From CAMDPA01 sp964574325 (GTDB lineage Bacteria; Pseudomonadota; Alphaproteobacteria; Rhizobiales; Hyphomicrobiaceae): a stretch of DNA of 64,000 nt. The notes under the pieces are model-generated. The model did no database searches. It was not told the DNA's origin and saw only the letters and a program-made list of their open reading frames with translations. The stretch is taken from assembly GCA_964574325.1 (NCBI GenBank), contig CAZNMY010000021.1, forward strand, positions 6,531 to 70,530, in the 5' to 3' direction. Numbering within the stretch: position 1 is the first letter of the stretch; the number at the start of each line of letters is the position of its first letter. Below are positions 18,522 through 27,579 of the stretch, one piece after another. The position numbers and the translations under genes are program-made.

Positions 18522-18637
18522 AAGGCGCTCCTGTAGTTGGATTTCCCGGTGCGGGGGCACCATGGTCGCTGTTCGTGCGGCAAGATGCTGCGGCGCCCAT
18601 GGGAATGCAAGCGCGGCCGCAGCTCGGCGCACGACGT

Positions 18638-19537
18638 TCAGGTGAGGGCTCTTGCATACGTATCGCAGCGCTTGTGCCAGCCGACGCGCCACCGCCGGCT
18701 CGCCGGGTGATTGCGGATACGGCGGTCGAGGACGAATTTCGCCGCGCGCGAGAATTCGGCGAGCGTCGGCGGCCCCTCCTGCGTCGGCTTCATTTCCAGC
18801 AGCAGGTGCTTCGTGCCCCAGCCTTCCCTGCGGCCGGTGGAGGCGTCGAAGCTCATTTCCTTATCGCTGACGCCCTCGCCTTTGAAATTCACATAGTCGA
18901 TCAGCGGATAGAGGTCGGGTGAGGCGCGCACCGTCCGGTTGAGGTTATCGATGAGTCTGATCTGGTCGCCGGGGTCCGGGAGTGATGCCAGCATGCGCGG
19001 GATGGCGGCTTCCGCTCGGACGAGCAGGAACTGAGCCTGCAGCGGAATGGTGTCGGCGAGATAGCGGCGGAGCCCGGCGAGGTCGGGGGATTGGAACTGC
19101 CGGTAGAACTCGGCCTTGCTCTGCCAGGGGCAGGGCGGGACAGGGCGCTTGTCGAGCCACCCGGGCGGCTTTGCGCCGGCGGACCGCATGTAGTCGACGA
19201 GACGTGGGAAGCTTTCCTCGAACAGCGGATGGCCTCCGGCCTTGAACCAGATCCAGTGGCCGATGCCGAGGGAGGGGAAGTCCTCCGCATCGTTCCAGGC
19301 CGTGAGGCCGTCGAGGCTGCCGCCGCTCTCGTTCTGCCAGACCTGCCGGCCAACCCTTGCGGCGGTCGCAGCGGAAATCCTCAGCGGAGGGATCGGCGGA
19401 CGGACCGGTCGCGCGGGTGGGCGGACGGCGGGTTTGGGCGCGGGCACCGCCCCTTGCGCTAAGGCAATCGGCGCGGATGCTGGACAGGCGGCGGCGAGGA
19501 TCGCGGTCAGCGCCTGCCGTCGATCGAAATGGATCAA
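18638..19537 (-). CDS. Secreted conserved protein with lysozyme-like (GH24-type) residue pattern
   Basis: A 299-residue protein with a signal peptide (cleavage near residue 28), a Pro/Ala-rich linker (about 30-51) and a globular domain. I do not recognise a named family. The segment from E70 (QNESGG) through D83 to SLGIGH (S89, GIGH 91-94) resembles the T4 lysozyme/GH24 active-site strand: Asp and Ser sit at the exact spacing of T4 D20 and T26 before GIGH, while the Glu lies four residues further away than T4 E11. Muramidase activity is therefore a hypothesis. It is last in the ABC-DUF3299 cluster, 6 nt after the DUF3299 stop, so it is probably co-transcribed with it. Confidence 0.6.
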   Translation of the reverse strand: MIHFDRRQALTAILAAACPASAPIALAQGAVPAPKPAVRPPARPVRPPIPPLRISAATAARVGRQVWQNESGGSLDGLTAWNDAEDFPSLGIGHWIWFKAGGHPLFEESFPRLVDYMRSAGAKPPGWLDKRPVPPCPWQSKAEFYRQFQSPDLAGLRRYLADTIPLQAQFLLVRAEAAIPRMLASLPDPGDQIRLIDNLNRTVRASPDLYPLIDYVNFKGEGVSDKEMSFDASTGRREGWGTKHLLLEMKPTQEGPPTLAEFSRAAKFVLDRRIRNHPASRRWRVGWHKRCDTYARALT

Positions 19538-19543
19538 GCCGGG

Positions 19544-20116
19544 CTACTCCTTGCGGGGATCGACGCGGTCGGCTTCGAGTGTATAGCCGGCGTCGGCGAG
19601 GCCGGTGAACGACGGCGCGGTCGAGAGCTTGCCCGTCACGTACACCGGCTCGAACAGGCCTTTCACCTTGATGCCCTTGGGGGCCTGCACGTAGACGATC
19701 TGGTTGGCGGGGGGCGGAGGCACGTGCACGCAAGCGCCGACGAACGGCACCAGCAGGAACTCCTTGACGGTCGTCGCGTCGAAGTCGAGCGGTACGATGT
19801 AACCGCCGAGCTGTACGGTCTTGCCGTTGAGCGCTTCGACGACGGGGGCGGGCGCGGTCGGGGCCGACTTGCCGCCCGCGAGCCAGCGGCCTTCGGGTAC
19901 GGACCGCTCGTGCGTGGGGTTCAGCGGATCGATGGGGGTGCGGCCGGCGACGATCGAGCGCGGCGGCTTCGGCGGCGCGGGCGGCATCAGGTCCGCCCAC
20001 TTGATGATCTGCGCGGCGCCTTGGGCGAGAAGGGGCGAGGTCGCTTGCGGGGCGGCCGCCGCGAGCACGGCGCCGAGAACCGACACGAGAAGTGATCGCC
20101 TATGGGATTGCATCAT
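19544..20116 (-). CDS. DUF3299 periplasmic protein
   Basis: A 190-residue exported protein. After an N-terminal signal sequence the DUF3299 core is plain: LNGKTVQLGGYIVPLDFD, then EFLLVPFVGACVHVPPPPANQIVYV. DUF3299 proteins accompany MacB-type ABC transporters; in Pseudomonas aeruginosa the comparable PA4063-PA4066 cluster responds to zinc limitation (from memory). Metal binding by this protein is inference; a Cys and His stand in VGACVHVP. The start at 20116 has a GAGG box; ATG 20140 is the alternative. It follows the permease gene closely. Confidence 0.8.
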   Translation of the reverse strand: MMQSHRRSLLVSVLGAVLAAAAPQATSPLLAQGAAQIIKWADLMPPAPPKPPRSIVAGRTPIDPLNPTHERSVPEGRWLAGGKSAPTAPAPVVEALNGKTVQLGGYIVPLDFDATTVKEFLLVPFVGACVHVPPPPANQIVYVQAPKGIKVKGLFEPVYVTGKLSTAPSFTGLADAGYTLEADRVDPRKE

Positions 20117-20146
20117 TTCTGCCGACCTCATGTCTGGCACCCACGC

Positions 20147-21406
20147 TCAGGTCCTGATCGTCATGCCGTCGCCGACCGACAGGCGGTAGGCGCGCAAGGC
20201 CGGCAGGAGACCGGCGAGCAGCCCCGCGAGCACGACTGCGCCGAGCATCTGCCACTCGTGCCAGTGCAACACTTCGATGGTCAGATCGAGGCCGAAGAGG
20301 CGGTCCACCACGGGGCGAAGCACGGCGAGTGACAGATAGAGCAAAGCGGTGCCGAACGCTACGCCGGCAAGGGTCAGGAAGCCTGCTTCGGCGGTCAACA
20401 ATCCGAGAACGGTGGTGGGCCGGGCGCCGACGGAGCGCAGGATCGCCATCTCGCGGCGGCGTTCGTTGAGGGTCGTGAGGATCATCACGACCATGCCGAT
20501 GAGGGCCGTGACGACCACCATCACCGAAACGGCCGTCAGCGCCGTTTCGGCGACGCTGACGAGGTCCCAGAGTTCCTGCAGCGCCACGCCGGGGATGATC
20601 GCGGAGAGGGGCTCCCGCGGGTATTCGGCGATCGCGCGCTGCAGGCGGAACGTCGAAAGCCGTGATTTCAGGCCGAGCAGGGCGGCGGTTATGGCTTTGG
20701 GTTTCAGATCGAGGCTGCGCACGTCGTCCGCGGAGATCTCCTGGCCCGGCTGGCGCGCGCCGCTCTGCCAATCGACGTGGATCGCTTCGATCGCTTCGAG
20801 GCTGACGTGGACGGTGCGGTCGATCGGCGTTCCCGTCTTCTTCAGGATGCCGGCGACGCGGAACGGCTTGTCGTCGTGCTCGACGAACGAGACGTCGCCG
20901 AGGCCGTGGGCGACCACCATCCGGTCGCCGAGCTTGTAGCCGAGCTTGGCGGCGACGTCCGCGCCGAGGACGGCGTCGAACAGATCCGCGAACGGCTTGC
21001 CGGTGGCGAATTCGAGGGTGTTGGTGCGGCGATAGCGGTAGTGCTTGAAATAGTCGGTGGTGGTGCCGAGCACTCGAAAGCCGCGATGGCTGTCGCCCAG
21101 CGACAGCGGCACGGCCCAGGCGACTTCGGGTTGCCTCGCGATCTCCTCGTAGCTCGCCCAGGTGATGTTGTTGGTGGCGTTGCCGATGCGGAAGACCGAG
21201 TAGAGCAGGAGCTGGATCGAGCCCGAGCGCGCGCCGACGATGATGTCGGTGCCGGAGATGGTGTTGGCGAAACTCGCGCGCGCGCCGGTGCGGACCTTCT
21301 CGACGCCGAGCAGCAGCAGCACGCTCAGCGCGATCGAAGCGATGGTGAGCAGCGCCGTGACCCAGCGGTTGACCAGCGACTGCAGCGCGAGGCGGAGGAC
21401 GATCAT
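20147..21406 (-). CDS. MacB/FtsX-type ABC transporter permease
   Basis: Permease of the MacB_PCD/FtsX class, 419 residues. One N-terminal helix (about 15-37), a large periplasmic domain, and three C-terminal helices (around 285-315, 330-360 and 380-405) give the standard 4-helix MacB topology. The end of the periplasmic domain contains IIPGVALQELWDLVS, and the cytosolic loop TLNERRREMAILRSVGARPTTV is the typical coupling segment. Transporters of this class usually act as mechanotransmitters or lipoprotein/peptide exporters, not importers. Its ATG overlaps the ATPase stop (ATGA), so the two form one complex. Confidence 0.9.
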   Translation of the reverse strand: MIVLRLALQSLVNRWVTALLTIASIALSVLLLLGVEKVRTGARASFANTISGTDIIVGARSGSIQLLLYSVFRIGNATNNITWASYEEIARQPEVAWAVPLSLGDSHRGFRVLGTTTDYFKHYRYRRTNTLEFATGKPFADLFDAVLGADVAAKLGYKLGDRMVVAHGLGDVSFVEHDDKPFRVAGILKKTGTPIDRTVHVSLEAIEAIHVDWQSGARQPGQEISADDVRSLDLKPKAITAALLGLKSRLSTFRLQRAIAEYPREPLSAIIPGVALQELWDLVSVAETALTAVSVMVVVTALIGMVVMILTTLNERRREMAILRSVGARPTTVLGLLTAEAGFLTLAGVAFGTALLYLSLAVLRPVVDRLFGLDLTIEVLHWHEWQMLGAVVLAGLLAGLLPALRAYRLSVGDGMTIRT

Positions 21407-22128
21407 GGCGTGGCCTCCTCGCCGGTGTGTAGGCGCGCGATCTCGGTGAGGTCGGCGACGCGGTCGAAGCGGGATGCGAGCGTCTCGTCGTGGCTGACCA
21501 TCATCAGGGCAGCGCCCGCGGTGTCGAGTTCTCCGAACAGCAGGTCGAGGAAAGCGATCTGGCGGTTGCGGTCCAGTGCCGAGGTCGGCTCGTCGGCGAT
21601 GACGAGATCGGGCCGTCCGATGAGGGCGCGGGCGGCTGCGACGCGCTGCTGCTGTCCGACGCTGAGGCTCGACGCCGAGCGGCCCGCGATCAGCTTTTCC
21701 TCCAGCCCGAGCCGCGACAGCAAGCGCATCGCCTCCTGTCGCTCGCTGGCTGGCCCGCCCGCGCGCTCACGTCGCCCTTTGGCGAAGCTCAGCGACAGCA
21801 GGACGTTGTCGACGACGGTGCCGTAGGGCAGCAGGTTGAACATCTGGAAGATCACGCCGAGGTGCTCGGCGCGGAAGTGGTCGCGCTGGGCGGCGGAGAG
21901 GCTGGCGATGTCGGTTCCGAGGATGGCGATGCGGCCCGACTGCGGGGCGACGATGCCGGCGATCAGCGACAGCAAAGTGGACTTGCCGCTGCCGGACGGG
22001 CCGATCAGCAGCAGCTTTTCACGCGGGGCCAGCGAGAAGCGGTCGACGGTGATCCCGAAGCCGGGCTCCTTCCGCGACGGACCGGGCCAACGGAACGTGA
22101 CGCCGGTCATCTCCAGAACGTCGGGCAT
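21403..22128 (-). CDS. ABC transporter ATP-binding protein (LolD/MacB type)
   Basis: ATPase partner of the following permease, 241 residues. Walker A GPSGSGKST, Q-loop region FQMFNLLPYGTVVDNVLL, signature LSVGQQQRVAAARAL and Walker B LVIADEPTSALD are all intact, and the arrangement matches LolD/MacB ATPases. It heads the minus-strand cluster (ATPase, permease, DUF3299 protein, lysozyme-like protein). The DUF2796-type zinc protein found with the Pseudomonas counterpart is not present here. Confidence 0.92.
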   Translation of the reverse strand: MPDVLEMTGVTFRWPGPSRKEPGFGITVDRFSLAPREKLLLIGPSGSGKSTLLSLIAGIVAPQSGRIAILGTDIASLSAAQRDHFRAEHLGVIFQMFNLLPYGTVVDNVLLSLSFAKGRRERAGGPASERQEAMRLLSRLGLEEKLIAGRSASSLSVGQQQRVAAARALIGRPDLVIADEPTSALDRNRQIAFLDLLFGELDTAGAALMMVSHDETLASRFDRVADLTEIARLHTGEEATP

Positions 22129-22239
22129 AGATGGCCTTGCTGGTTGACGGTGGCACCAGTGCTATCGGAGCACCGGCATGCCGGGCAAGAGCGCATGTGA
22201 TCGCAGACAGGGCGTGGGCGATGACATCGAGTTCGTCGG

Positions 22240-24120
22240 TCAGACCGGGGGCACGTCGAACGCCGCTGCCGGCTCGCCGGTCGTCCAGCGCCGCCACATC
22301 CCGGTGTAGGCGGCTTCGATGTGGCGGGCGAGGCGCGGCGTGTCGAACAGCGGTGCGTTCGCACGATTGGCGGCCAGTTTCGCCTTGAGGGCGGCAATGT
22401 GGGCAGGCGACTGCGCCAGCTCGATCGCGAGGCGTTCATAGTCGGTGGTGGTGCTGGCGATCAGCTCGGGCAGGCCGACGGCTCGCAACAGGCTCGCGCC
22501 GACCCGGGAGGCGAAGGATGCGCCCTCGCGCGTCAGCACGGGAACGCCCATCCACAGCGCGTCGCTCGCGGTCGTGTGGGCCCCGTAGGGAAAGCAGTCG
22601 AGAACGAGATCGGCGTTGGCGAGCCGCGCCAGGTGGTCCGGCGACGGGACGTAGTCGGCGAACACCAGCCTTTCCGATGCGATGCCGGCGCGTGAGGCTG
22701 CGGCTCGGAGGTTGTCGGGCGCGCTCGTGCTGTCGGCGAACAGCCACAGGATGCTTTCGGGCACGGCTGCCAGGACGCGCATCCAGGCGGCGAAGGAATC
22801 CGGCCCGATCTTGATGGGATTGTTGAAGGAAGCGAGCACGGTCGCTGTTTCAGGCAAGTGGCAGGCGGCGCGTGAGGGCCGTGCGGGCGCGACTTCGCGT
22901 CGGGCGTCGTTGGGCTGATAGCAGTCGGGGAGGCGAACGAGATTTTCGGTGTAGTGCCGGTCGTCGCCGGGCCGTGCGATCACGGGATCGACGAGCATGT
23001 AGTCGATCGCGGAGCCCCCGAGCGTGCCGGGGAAGGCGAGGTAATGGATCTGGACCGGCGCTGGCCGCGCCATCAGGATGCCGGGACGGGCGTTGGCGAT
23101 GTAGCCGTTGAGTTCGACGAGAATATCGATGCCGAGCGCATGAATCCGCTTGGCGATCTCGGCATCGGTGAAGCGGGCGAGATCGATGAAGCGATCGAAG
23201 GCCGATTGGAGACGGCGGCGCATCGGGCCGCTGTCTTCGGGTCCGAACGACAAGGCATAGGTTTCGAAGCTGCTACGGTCGTGCCGCTCGAACAGCTCGG
23301 CCATCAGGTGGGCGGTGGCGTGCTGGCGGAAGTCGGAGCAGAGATAGCCGATGCGAAGTCGTGCGCGGGCGCGGGGGGCGTGGCGGTAGCGATCAGCCGT
23401 CGCGGCGGGGCCGATCTGGTCCGGCAGGAACCTCGTGGCGTATCCGACGGCGTTCTTGTGGGCGGCGGCCGGATCGTCGGTGATGTAGTGGAGGAGCAGC
23501 GGCTCGACGATGTCGCCGCGTGCGACGCAATCGAGGAGGCGGGTCTCCAGGTCGTCGAGGCCGGTCCAATCACAGAGGCGACGTTGCGTTTCGACGAGGC
23601 TCGACAACAACAGGCCGCCGGCGCGCCGGCCGGACTGCTCGACGGCGCGGCGGTAGTGGACGACGGCTTCGTCGAGGGTGCCGAGCTGGCGCAGGCAGTC
23701 CCCGAGCTTCTCGTGGATGTGGGGGCCATCAAACACTGCGGCGGCTGCTCGAAGGGCGGTTGCCGCCTCGTTCGTCTTGCCGAGGCGGATCAGCGCCTGG
23801 CCCAGATTATAGAGGGCCTCGGGAGACGAAGGCCGCTTGCGGACCGCGCGTTCGAGGTGCTTCACGGCCAGCGCATCGTCGCCGCGCATCCCGCACAGCA
23901 CGCCGAAGCCCAGCAATGCTTCGAATTGCCCCGCGTCCGCCTTCAACACGTCTTTCAGGAGGCGCTCGGCGGCCTTCAGCCGGCCCTGCTCCATGAGGCC
24001 GATGGCGTGGCGGGCGCGGTCGGCGTTGGTGGGGGGGAGGGGCATGCCGTCTGTTGTCCTGAAAGGTCGTTGAAAATTCAGCGATCCGAAGGGGGCACCG
24101 TCGTCTTCACCTTGCATCAT
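22240..24120 (-). CDS. TPR plus SPINDLY/OGT-type glycosyltransferase (GT41-like)
   Basis: About 626 residues. Tetratricopeptide repeats fill the first ~170 residues (for example SPEALYNLGQALIRLGKTNEA). The remainder is the Glyco_transf_41 domain: LRIGYLCSDFRQHATAHLM, then LVELNGYIANARPGILMARPAPVQIHYLAFPGTLG, VLASFNNPIKIGP, and the donor-site stretch LVLDCFPYGAHTTASDALWMGVPVLT. Family members transfer a sugar to protein Ser/Thr. I chose ATG 24120, behind AGGGCGG; ATG 24045 is an alternative. It stands alone, transcribed away from panB. The protein target is unknown. Confidence 0.88.
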   Translation of the reverse strand: MMQGEDDGAPFGSLNFQRPFRTTDGMPLPPTNADRARHAIGLMEQGRLKAAERLLKDVLKADAGQFEALLGFGVLCGMRGDDALAVKHLERAVRKRPSSPEALYNLGQALIRLGKTNEAATALRAAAAVFDGPHIHEKLGDCLRQLGTLDEAVVHYRRAVEQSGRRAGGLLLSSLVETQRRLCDWTGLDDLETRLLDCVARGDIVEPLLLHYITDDPAAAHKNAVGYATRFLPDQIGPAATADRYRHAPRARARLRIGYLCSDFRQHATAHLMAELFERHDRSSFETYALSFGPEDSGPMRRRLQSAFDRFIDLARFTDAEIAKRIHALGIDILVELNGYIANARPGILMARPAPVQIHYLAFPGTLGGSAIDYMLVDPVIARPGDDRHYTENLVRLPDCYQPNDARREVAPARPSRAACHLPETATVLASFNNPIKIGPDSFAAWMRVLAAVPESILWLFADSTSAPDNLRAAASRAGIASERLVFADYVPSPDHLARLANADLVLDCFPYGAHTTASDALWMGVPVLTREGASFASRVGASLLRAVGLPELIASTTTDYERLAIELAQSPAHIAALKAKLAANRANAPLFDTPRLARHIEAAYTGMWRRWTTGEPAAAFDVPPV

Positions 24121-24217
24121 ATACCGCCCTGGTGCCTTCTTGCGGCGCACCATATGCTCTATTCTCAGGCACACCCGGCAGCCTCTCGGCAACCGTCGCA
24201 TCAGGAGCGCTTCGCGC

Positions 24218-25123
24218 ATGTCCAGCCAGCCAGCCACGCCGCAGCGTCGCATCACCGCGCCGGATATCGCCGCGAAGAAGGGCGTCGAACCGATCGTATC
24301 CCTGACGGCCTATCACTCGCACACCGCGGCGCTGGCCGACAAATACTGCGACTTCCTACTGGTGGGCGACAGCCTCGGTATGGTGATGCACGGCTACGAG
24401 ACGACGGTGCCGGTGCCGCTTGAACTGATGATCATGCACGGCAAGGCGGTCGTGCGGGGAGCTCGGCGGGCGCTGGTCGTGGTCGATATGCCGTTCGGGT
24501 CCTATGAGGAAAGTCCGCCGGTGGCGTTCCGCAACGCTGCGAAAGTAATGAAGGAGACGGATTGCGGTGCGATCAAGCTCGAAGGCGGGCGGCGCATGGC
24601 CGAGACGATCCGCTACCTCGTGGATCGCGGCATCCCGGTCATGGCGCACATCGGGTTGACGCCGCAGTCGATCAACGTGCTCGGCGGGTTCAAGGTGCAG
24701 GGGCGGACGGACGCACAATGGGCGGCGCTCGAAGCGGACGCGCAGGCGGTGAGCGAGGCGGGTGCGTTCTCGGTCGTGCTCGAGGCTATTCCGGCCGCGC
24801 TGGCGGATCGAATCACCAAGGCGATCCCGATCCCGACCATCGGGATCGGCGCATCGGCGGATTGCGACGGCCAGATCCTGGTGATGGAGGACATGCTGGG
24901 ACTGTCGCCGCGGGTGCCGAAATTCGTCAAGAAGTACGGCACGATAGGCGAGCAGATCGAGGGCGCGATCCGGGACTACGCGGGTGAGGTGAAGCAGCGC
25001 AGTTTCCCTGCCGTCGAGCACACCTATGCGATGAGTGCGACGCCGGCGGGAAATACCAGTGCTGCCGGCGCATCGGGGCAGCCGCAAAAACGCCGGAAAC
25101 AGGGCTCACCTGAGGGGAATTGA
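24218..25123 (+). CDS. panB: 3-methyl-2-oxobutanoate hydroxymethyltransferase
   Basis: Ketopantoate hydroxymethyltransferase, the first pantothenate-pathway step, adding a formaldehyde unit from methylene-tetrahydrofolate to alpha-ketoisovalerate. Family motifs are complete: VGDSLGMVMHGYETTVPV, MPFGSYEESP, IKLEGG, HIGLTPQS, the catalytic Glu in VVLEAIP, and TIGIGASADCDGQILV. The ATG at 24218 has an AGGAG box; the open frame upstream has no support. At 301 residues it is some 30 longer than usual because of a Ser/Ala/Gly-rich, basic C-terminal tail. No panC is adjacent. The next gene is a YfgM-like gene after 139 nt. Confidence 0.97.
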   Translation: MSSQPATPQRRITAPDIAAKKGVEPIVSLTAYHSHTAALADKYCDFLLVGDSLGMVMHGYETTVPVPLELMIMHGKAVVRGARRALVVVDMPFGSYEESPPVAFRNAAKVMKETDCGAIKLEGGRRMAETIRYLVDRGIPVMAHIGLTPQSINVLGGFKVQGRTDAQWAALEADAQAVSEAGAFSVVLEAIPAALADRITKAIPIPTIGIGASADCDGQILVMEDMLGLSPRVPKFVKKYGTIGEQIEGAIRDYAGEVKQRSFPAVEHTYAMSATPAGNTSAAGASGQPQKRRKQGSPEGN

Positions 25124-25262
25124 TTTCCAACCGGGAGAAGGGCAGGCGGGAGAGATATGGTAGGCCATCGGGATATGATCGGGTGAAGGTGCTCGACGTG
25201 GACTTCCCTATTGGCTATTCGCTCGACACGATGTTTCTTTCTTTCCCGGAGACCGCCCCCAG

Positions 25263-26066
25263 ATGACCATGGAACGCGACGCGCTGTTGCGTGAAGTTCA
25301 GGACGAGCTGCGCCGAGATCAGCTGCAGAAGCTGTGGGACCAGTACGGGACCTACTTCATCGGGGCTGCGGTAGCACTGCTGTTCGTCGTGGGCGGCTAC
25401 AAGTGGTGGGATAGTCGTCGCATCGCGGCTGCCGAAGTGGCGGGCGGCCAGTTCGAGCAGGCGCTCGAATTGGCTGGCGCGGGTAACGAGGCCGAGGCGC
25501 AGAAAGTCCTGCGGACGATCGGCGCTGCGCGGTCGGCTTATGGCGCGCTGGCGCAACTCGCGCTTGCGGGACAAGCGGTCAAGGCGGGGAACACGGAAGC
25601 TGCGGTCGCCGCTTACGAAGCGGCTGCGGCGAAAGCCGACGACACCCTGATCAAGGATTTCGCCCGGTTGCAGACTGTGGCGTTGAAAATCGATACGGCC
25701 GACTTTACCGAGGTGCAGAATCGTCTCAACGATCTGGTTGGTGACAAGAGTCCCTGGCGCTACATGGCGCGAGAACTCGTCGGCGTCTCGGCGATCCGTG
25801 CGGGGCGGATGGACGACGCACGCAATCTGCTGGCGCCGCTCGCCGCCGATCCGCGTGCTTCTGCTGCCGTGAGGGAACGGGCGGGGGCGTTGATGAGCAT
25901 CGTCGTCGCGGCCGAGCTCGCAAAGTCCGCACCGGCGAAAGTCGAGTTGGAAAAGACTGAAGCATCCGATGCGCCGGCTCCGGCCGGCAACGTATCGCCA
26001 CCCAAAGCCGAGGTGCCGCGACCCAAAGCGGCATCGCCCAAGGGGGGCGCGGCGAAAGGCAAGTGA
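25263..26066 (+). CDS. YfgM-like tetratricopeptide membrane protein
   Basis: Single-pass inner-membrane protein (helix at about residues 31-48, YFIGAAVALLFVVGG) with a periplasmic TPR_21-type domain (to about 215) and a Lys/Pro/Ala-rich tail, 267 residues. Homologues of E. coli YfgM work with the Sec/PpiD chaperone network on exported proteins. The N-terminal MERDALLREVQDELRRDQL is typical of the alphaproteobacterial version. It lies directly before bamB with overlapping stop and possible GTG start, the same YfgM-BamB order as in E. coli. Confidence 0.88.
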   Translation: MTMERDALLREVQDELRRDQLQKLWDQYGTYFIGAAVALLFVVGGYKWWDSRRIAAAEVAGGQFEQALELAGAGNEAEAQKVLRTIGAARSAYGALAQLALAGQAVKAGNTEAAVAAYEAAAAKADDTLIKDFARLQTVALKIDTADFTEVQNRLNDLVGDKSPWRYMARELVGVSAIRAGRMDDARNLLAPLAADPRASAAVRERAGALMSIVVAAELAKSAPAKVELEKTEASDAPAPAGNVSPPKAEVPRPKAASPKGGAAKGK

Positions 26067-26074
26067 GGGCCCAG

Positions 26075-27520
26075 ATGGGGCGTAAGGATCAGCGGTCGAT
26101 CGGCGAGGGCCCTGATAGGGCGCGCGTGCGGTCGCAGCGATTGGCGGCGGCGCGGTCCGGCATCGCCGGCGGCGCGCTCGTCGCGCTGGCTGCCATGGCT
26201 GTCGCGGGCTGTTCGTCGTCCGAGGGATTTTCACTGCCCAAGGCGAGCGATCTCAATCCATTCGCCAAGAAGGAACCGCCACTCGCCGGTAAGCGGGTCG
26301 CGATCATGGATGCGACCGGCAGCATCTCGAACACGCTCGCGCCGGCCGACAGGCCGATCGTGCTGCCGCCGCCATCGGCGTTCGACAGTTGGGCGCAGCC
26401 GGGCGGATCGCCCAACAACGCACCGGGGCACGCATCGCTTTCGGCGGCGCCGAAAGTCGCGTGGCGTGCCGACGCCGGCGCGGGCTCCAGCACGACGGGA
26501 AAGGTCACGGCCAATCCCATCGTCTATGACGGCCGCGTCTATACGCTCGATGCCGGCGCGCGCGTGACCGCATTCGCAGTCAGCGGCGGATCGACCGTGT
26601 GGCGGACGTCGATGGTGCCGGATCGCGAGAGCAAGGCGGGCAATTTCTTCACCATCGGATCGAACAGCACGGGCGGCGGTTATGGTGGCGGTATCGCTGC
26701 CGACAATGGCCGGCTGTACGTGGCGACGGGATACGGGACGGTCTCCGCGCTCGATCCGAAGACGGGTAAGGTTCTGTGGACGAAGCAACAGGCGGCGCCC
26801 ATTCGTGCTGCACCCACGGCCGTCGGTGATCGCGTCCTCGTCATCACGACGGAAGGCAAGGTCATCGCGCTCTCGGGTGCCGACGGCAGCGAGTTGTGGC
26901 AGGCGCGCGGGCTCAGCGAGCAGGCGAGCCTGATCGGCAGCCCCAGTCCGGCCGTCGACGGCGACATGGTGGTGGTGCCGTTCCCGAGCGGCGAAGTCGT
27001 CGGCTTGAAGTTCGGCACGGGCGAGCAGGTGTGGAGTGAATCGCTGACGCGGGCGCGTGGCGGATCGGCGATGGGTGCGCTCAGTGATGCGGCACGGCCC
27101 GTCATCGATCGCGGTGTCGTGTTCGCGACGGCGCACGGCGGGCGCACGACGGCTGTGCAGTTGCGCGGCGGTGAACGGCTGTGGTCGGTCAACGTGTCGA
27201 GCACGCAGGCGCCGTCGGTGATCGCGGACTACGTGTTCGTGGTCGACACCGCCGGACAGTTGCTGTGCCTCAACCGTCGGGACGGGCTGACGCTGTGGAC
27301 GGCGAAGCTTCCCGACAGCAATGTGTGGTCGGGACCGGTGCTGGCGGGCGGTCAGCTCTGGCTGGTGTCGGCGAAGGGGGCCATGGTCGGCGTCGATGCC
27401 GCGACCGGGCGGATCGCGAGCCAGGCGAACGTAGGGGCTGCCACGTTCGTTCCTCCGATCGCGGCGGGCGGCAAGCTCTACGTGCTCACCGACCGTGCGC
27501 AGCTCGTCGCGTTCAATTGA
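26075..27520 (+). CDS. bamB: Outer membrane assembly lipoprotein, BamB-like beta-propeller
   Basis: PQQ-type beta-propeller lipoprotein, 481 residues. BamB scaffolds the BAM complex that folds outer-membrane proteins. The N-terminus is long and basic before the hydrophobic core and lipobox (VAGC, Cys46). Repeated W-motif blades are visible: VYTLDAGARVTAF, SALDPKTGKVLW, LSGADGSELWQ, FGTGEQVW, LNRRDGLTLWTAKLP. I start at ATG 26075, which follows GAGGG; a GTG at 26063 overlapping the previous stop is possible. In many genomes der follows bamB; here recR does. Confidence 0.9.
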   Translation: MGRKDQRSIGEGPDRARVRSQRLAAARSGIAGGALVALAAMAVAGCSSSEGFSLPKASDLNPFAKKEPPLAGKRVAIMDATGSISNTLAPADRPIVLPPPSAFDSWAQPGGSPNNAPGHASLSAAPKVAWRADAGAGSSTTGKVTANPIVYDGRVYTLDAGARVTAFAVSGGSTVWRTSMVPDRESKAGNFFTIGSNSTGGGYGGGIAADNGRLYVATGYGTVSALDPKTGKVLWTKQQAAPIRAAPTAVGDRVLVITTEGKVIALSGADGSELWQARGLSEQASLIGSPSPAVDGDMVVVPFPSGEVVGLKFGTGEQVWSESLTRARGGSAMGALSDAARPVIDRGVVFATAHGGRTTAVQLRGGERLWSVNVSSTQAPSVIADYVFVVDTAGQLLCLNRRDGLTLWTAKLPDSNVWSGPVLAGGQLWLVSAKGAMVGVDAATGRIASQANVGAATFVPPIAAGGKLYVLTDRAQLVAFN

Positions 27521-27579
27521 GCCGCTCGGATCTTCGACTGCGGGATGTTTCCCACGCGAGCGGGACATAGAGCACAGGC

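Noticed and set aside
26231..27568. 445-codon minus-strand frame opposite bamB
   Set aside because: His/Arg-rich shadow; the beta-propeller repeats are on the other strand.
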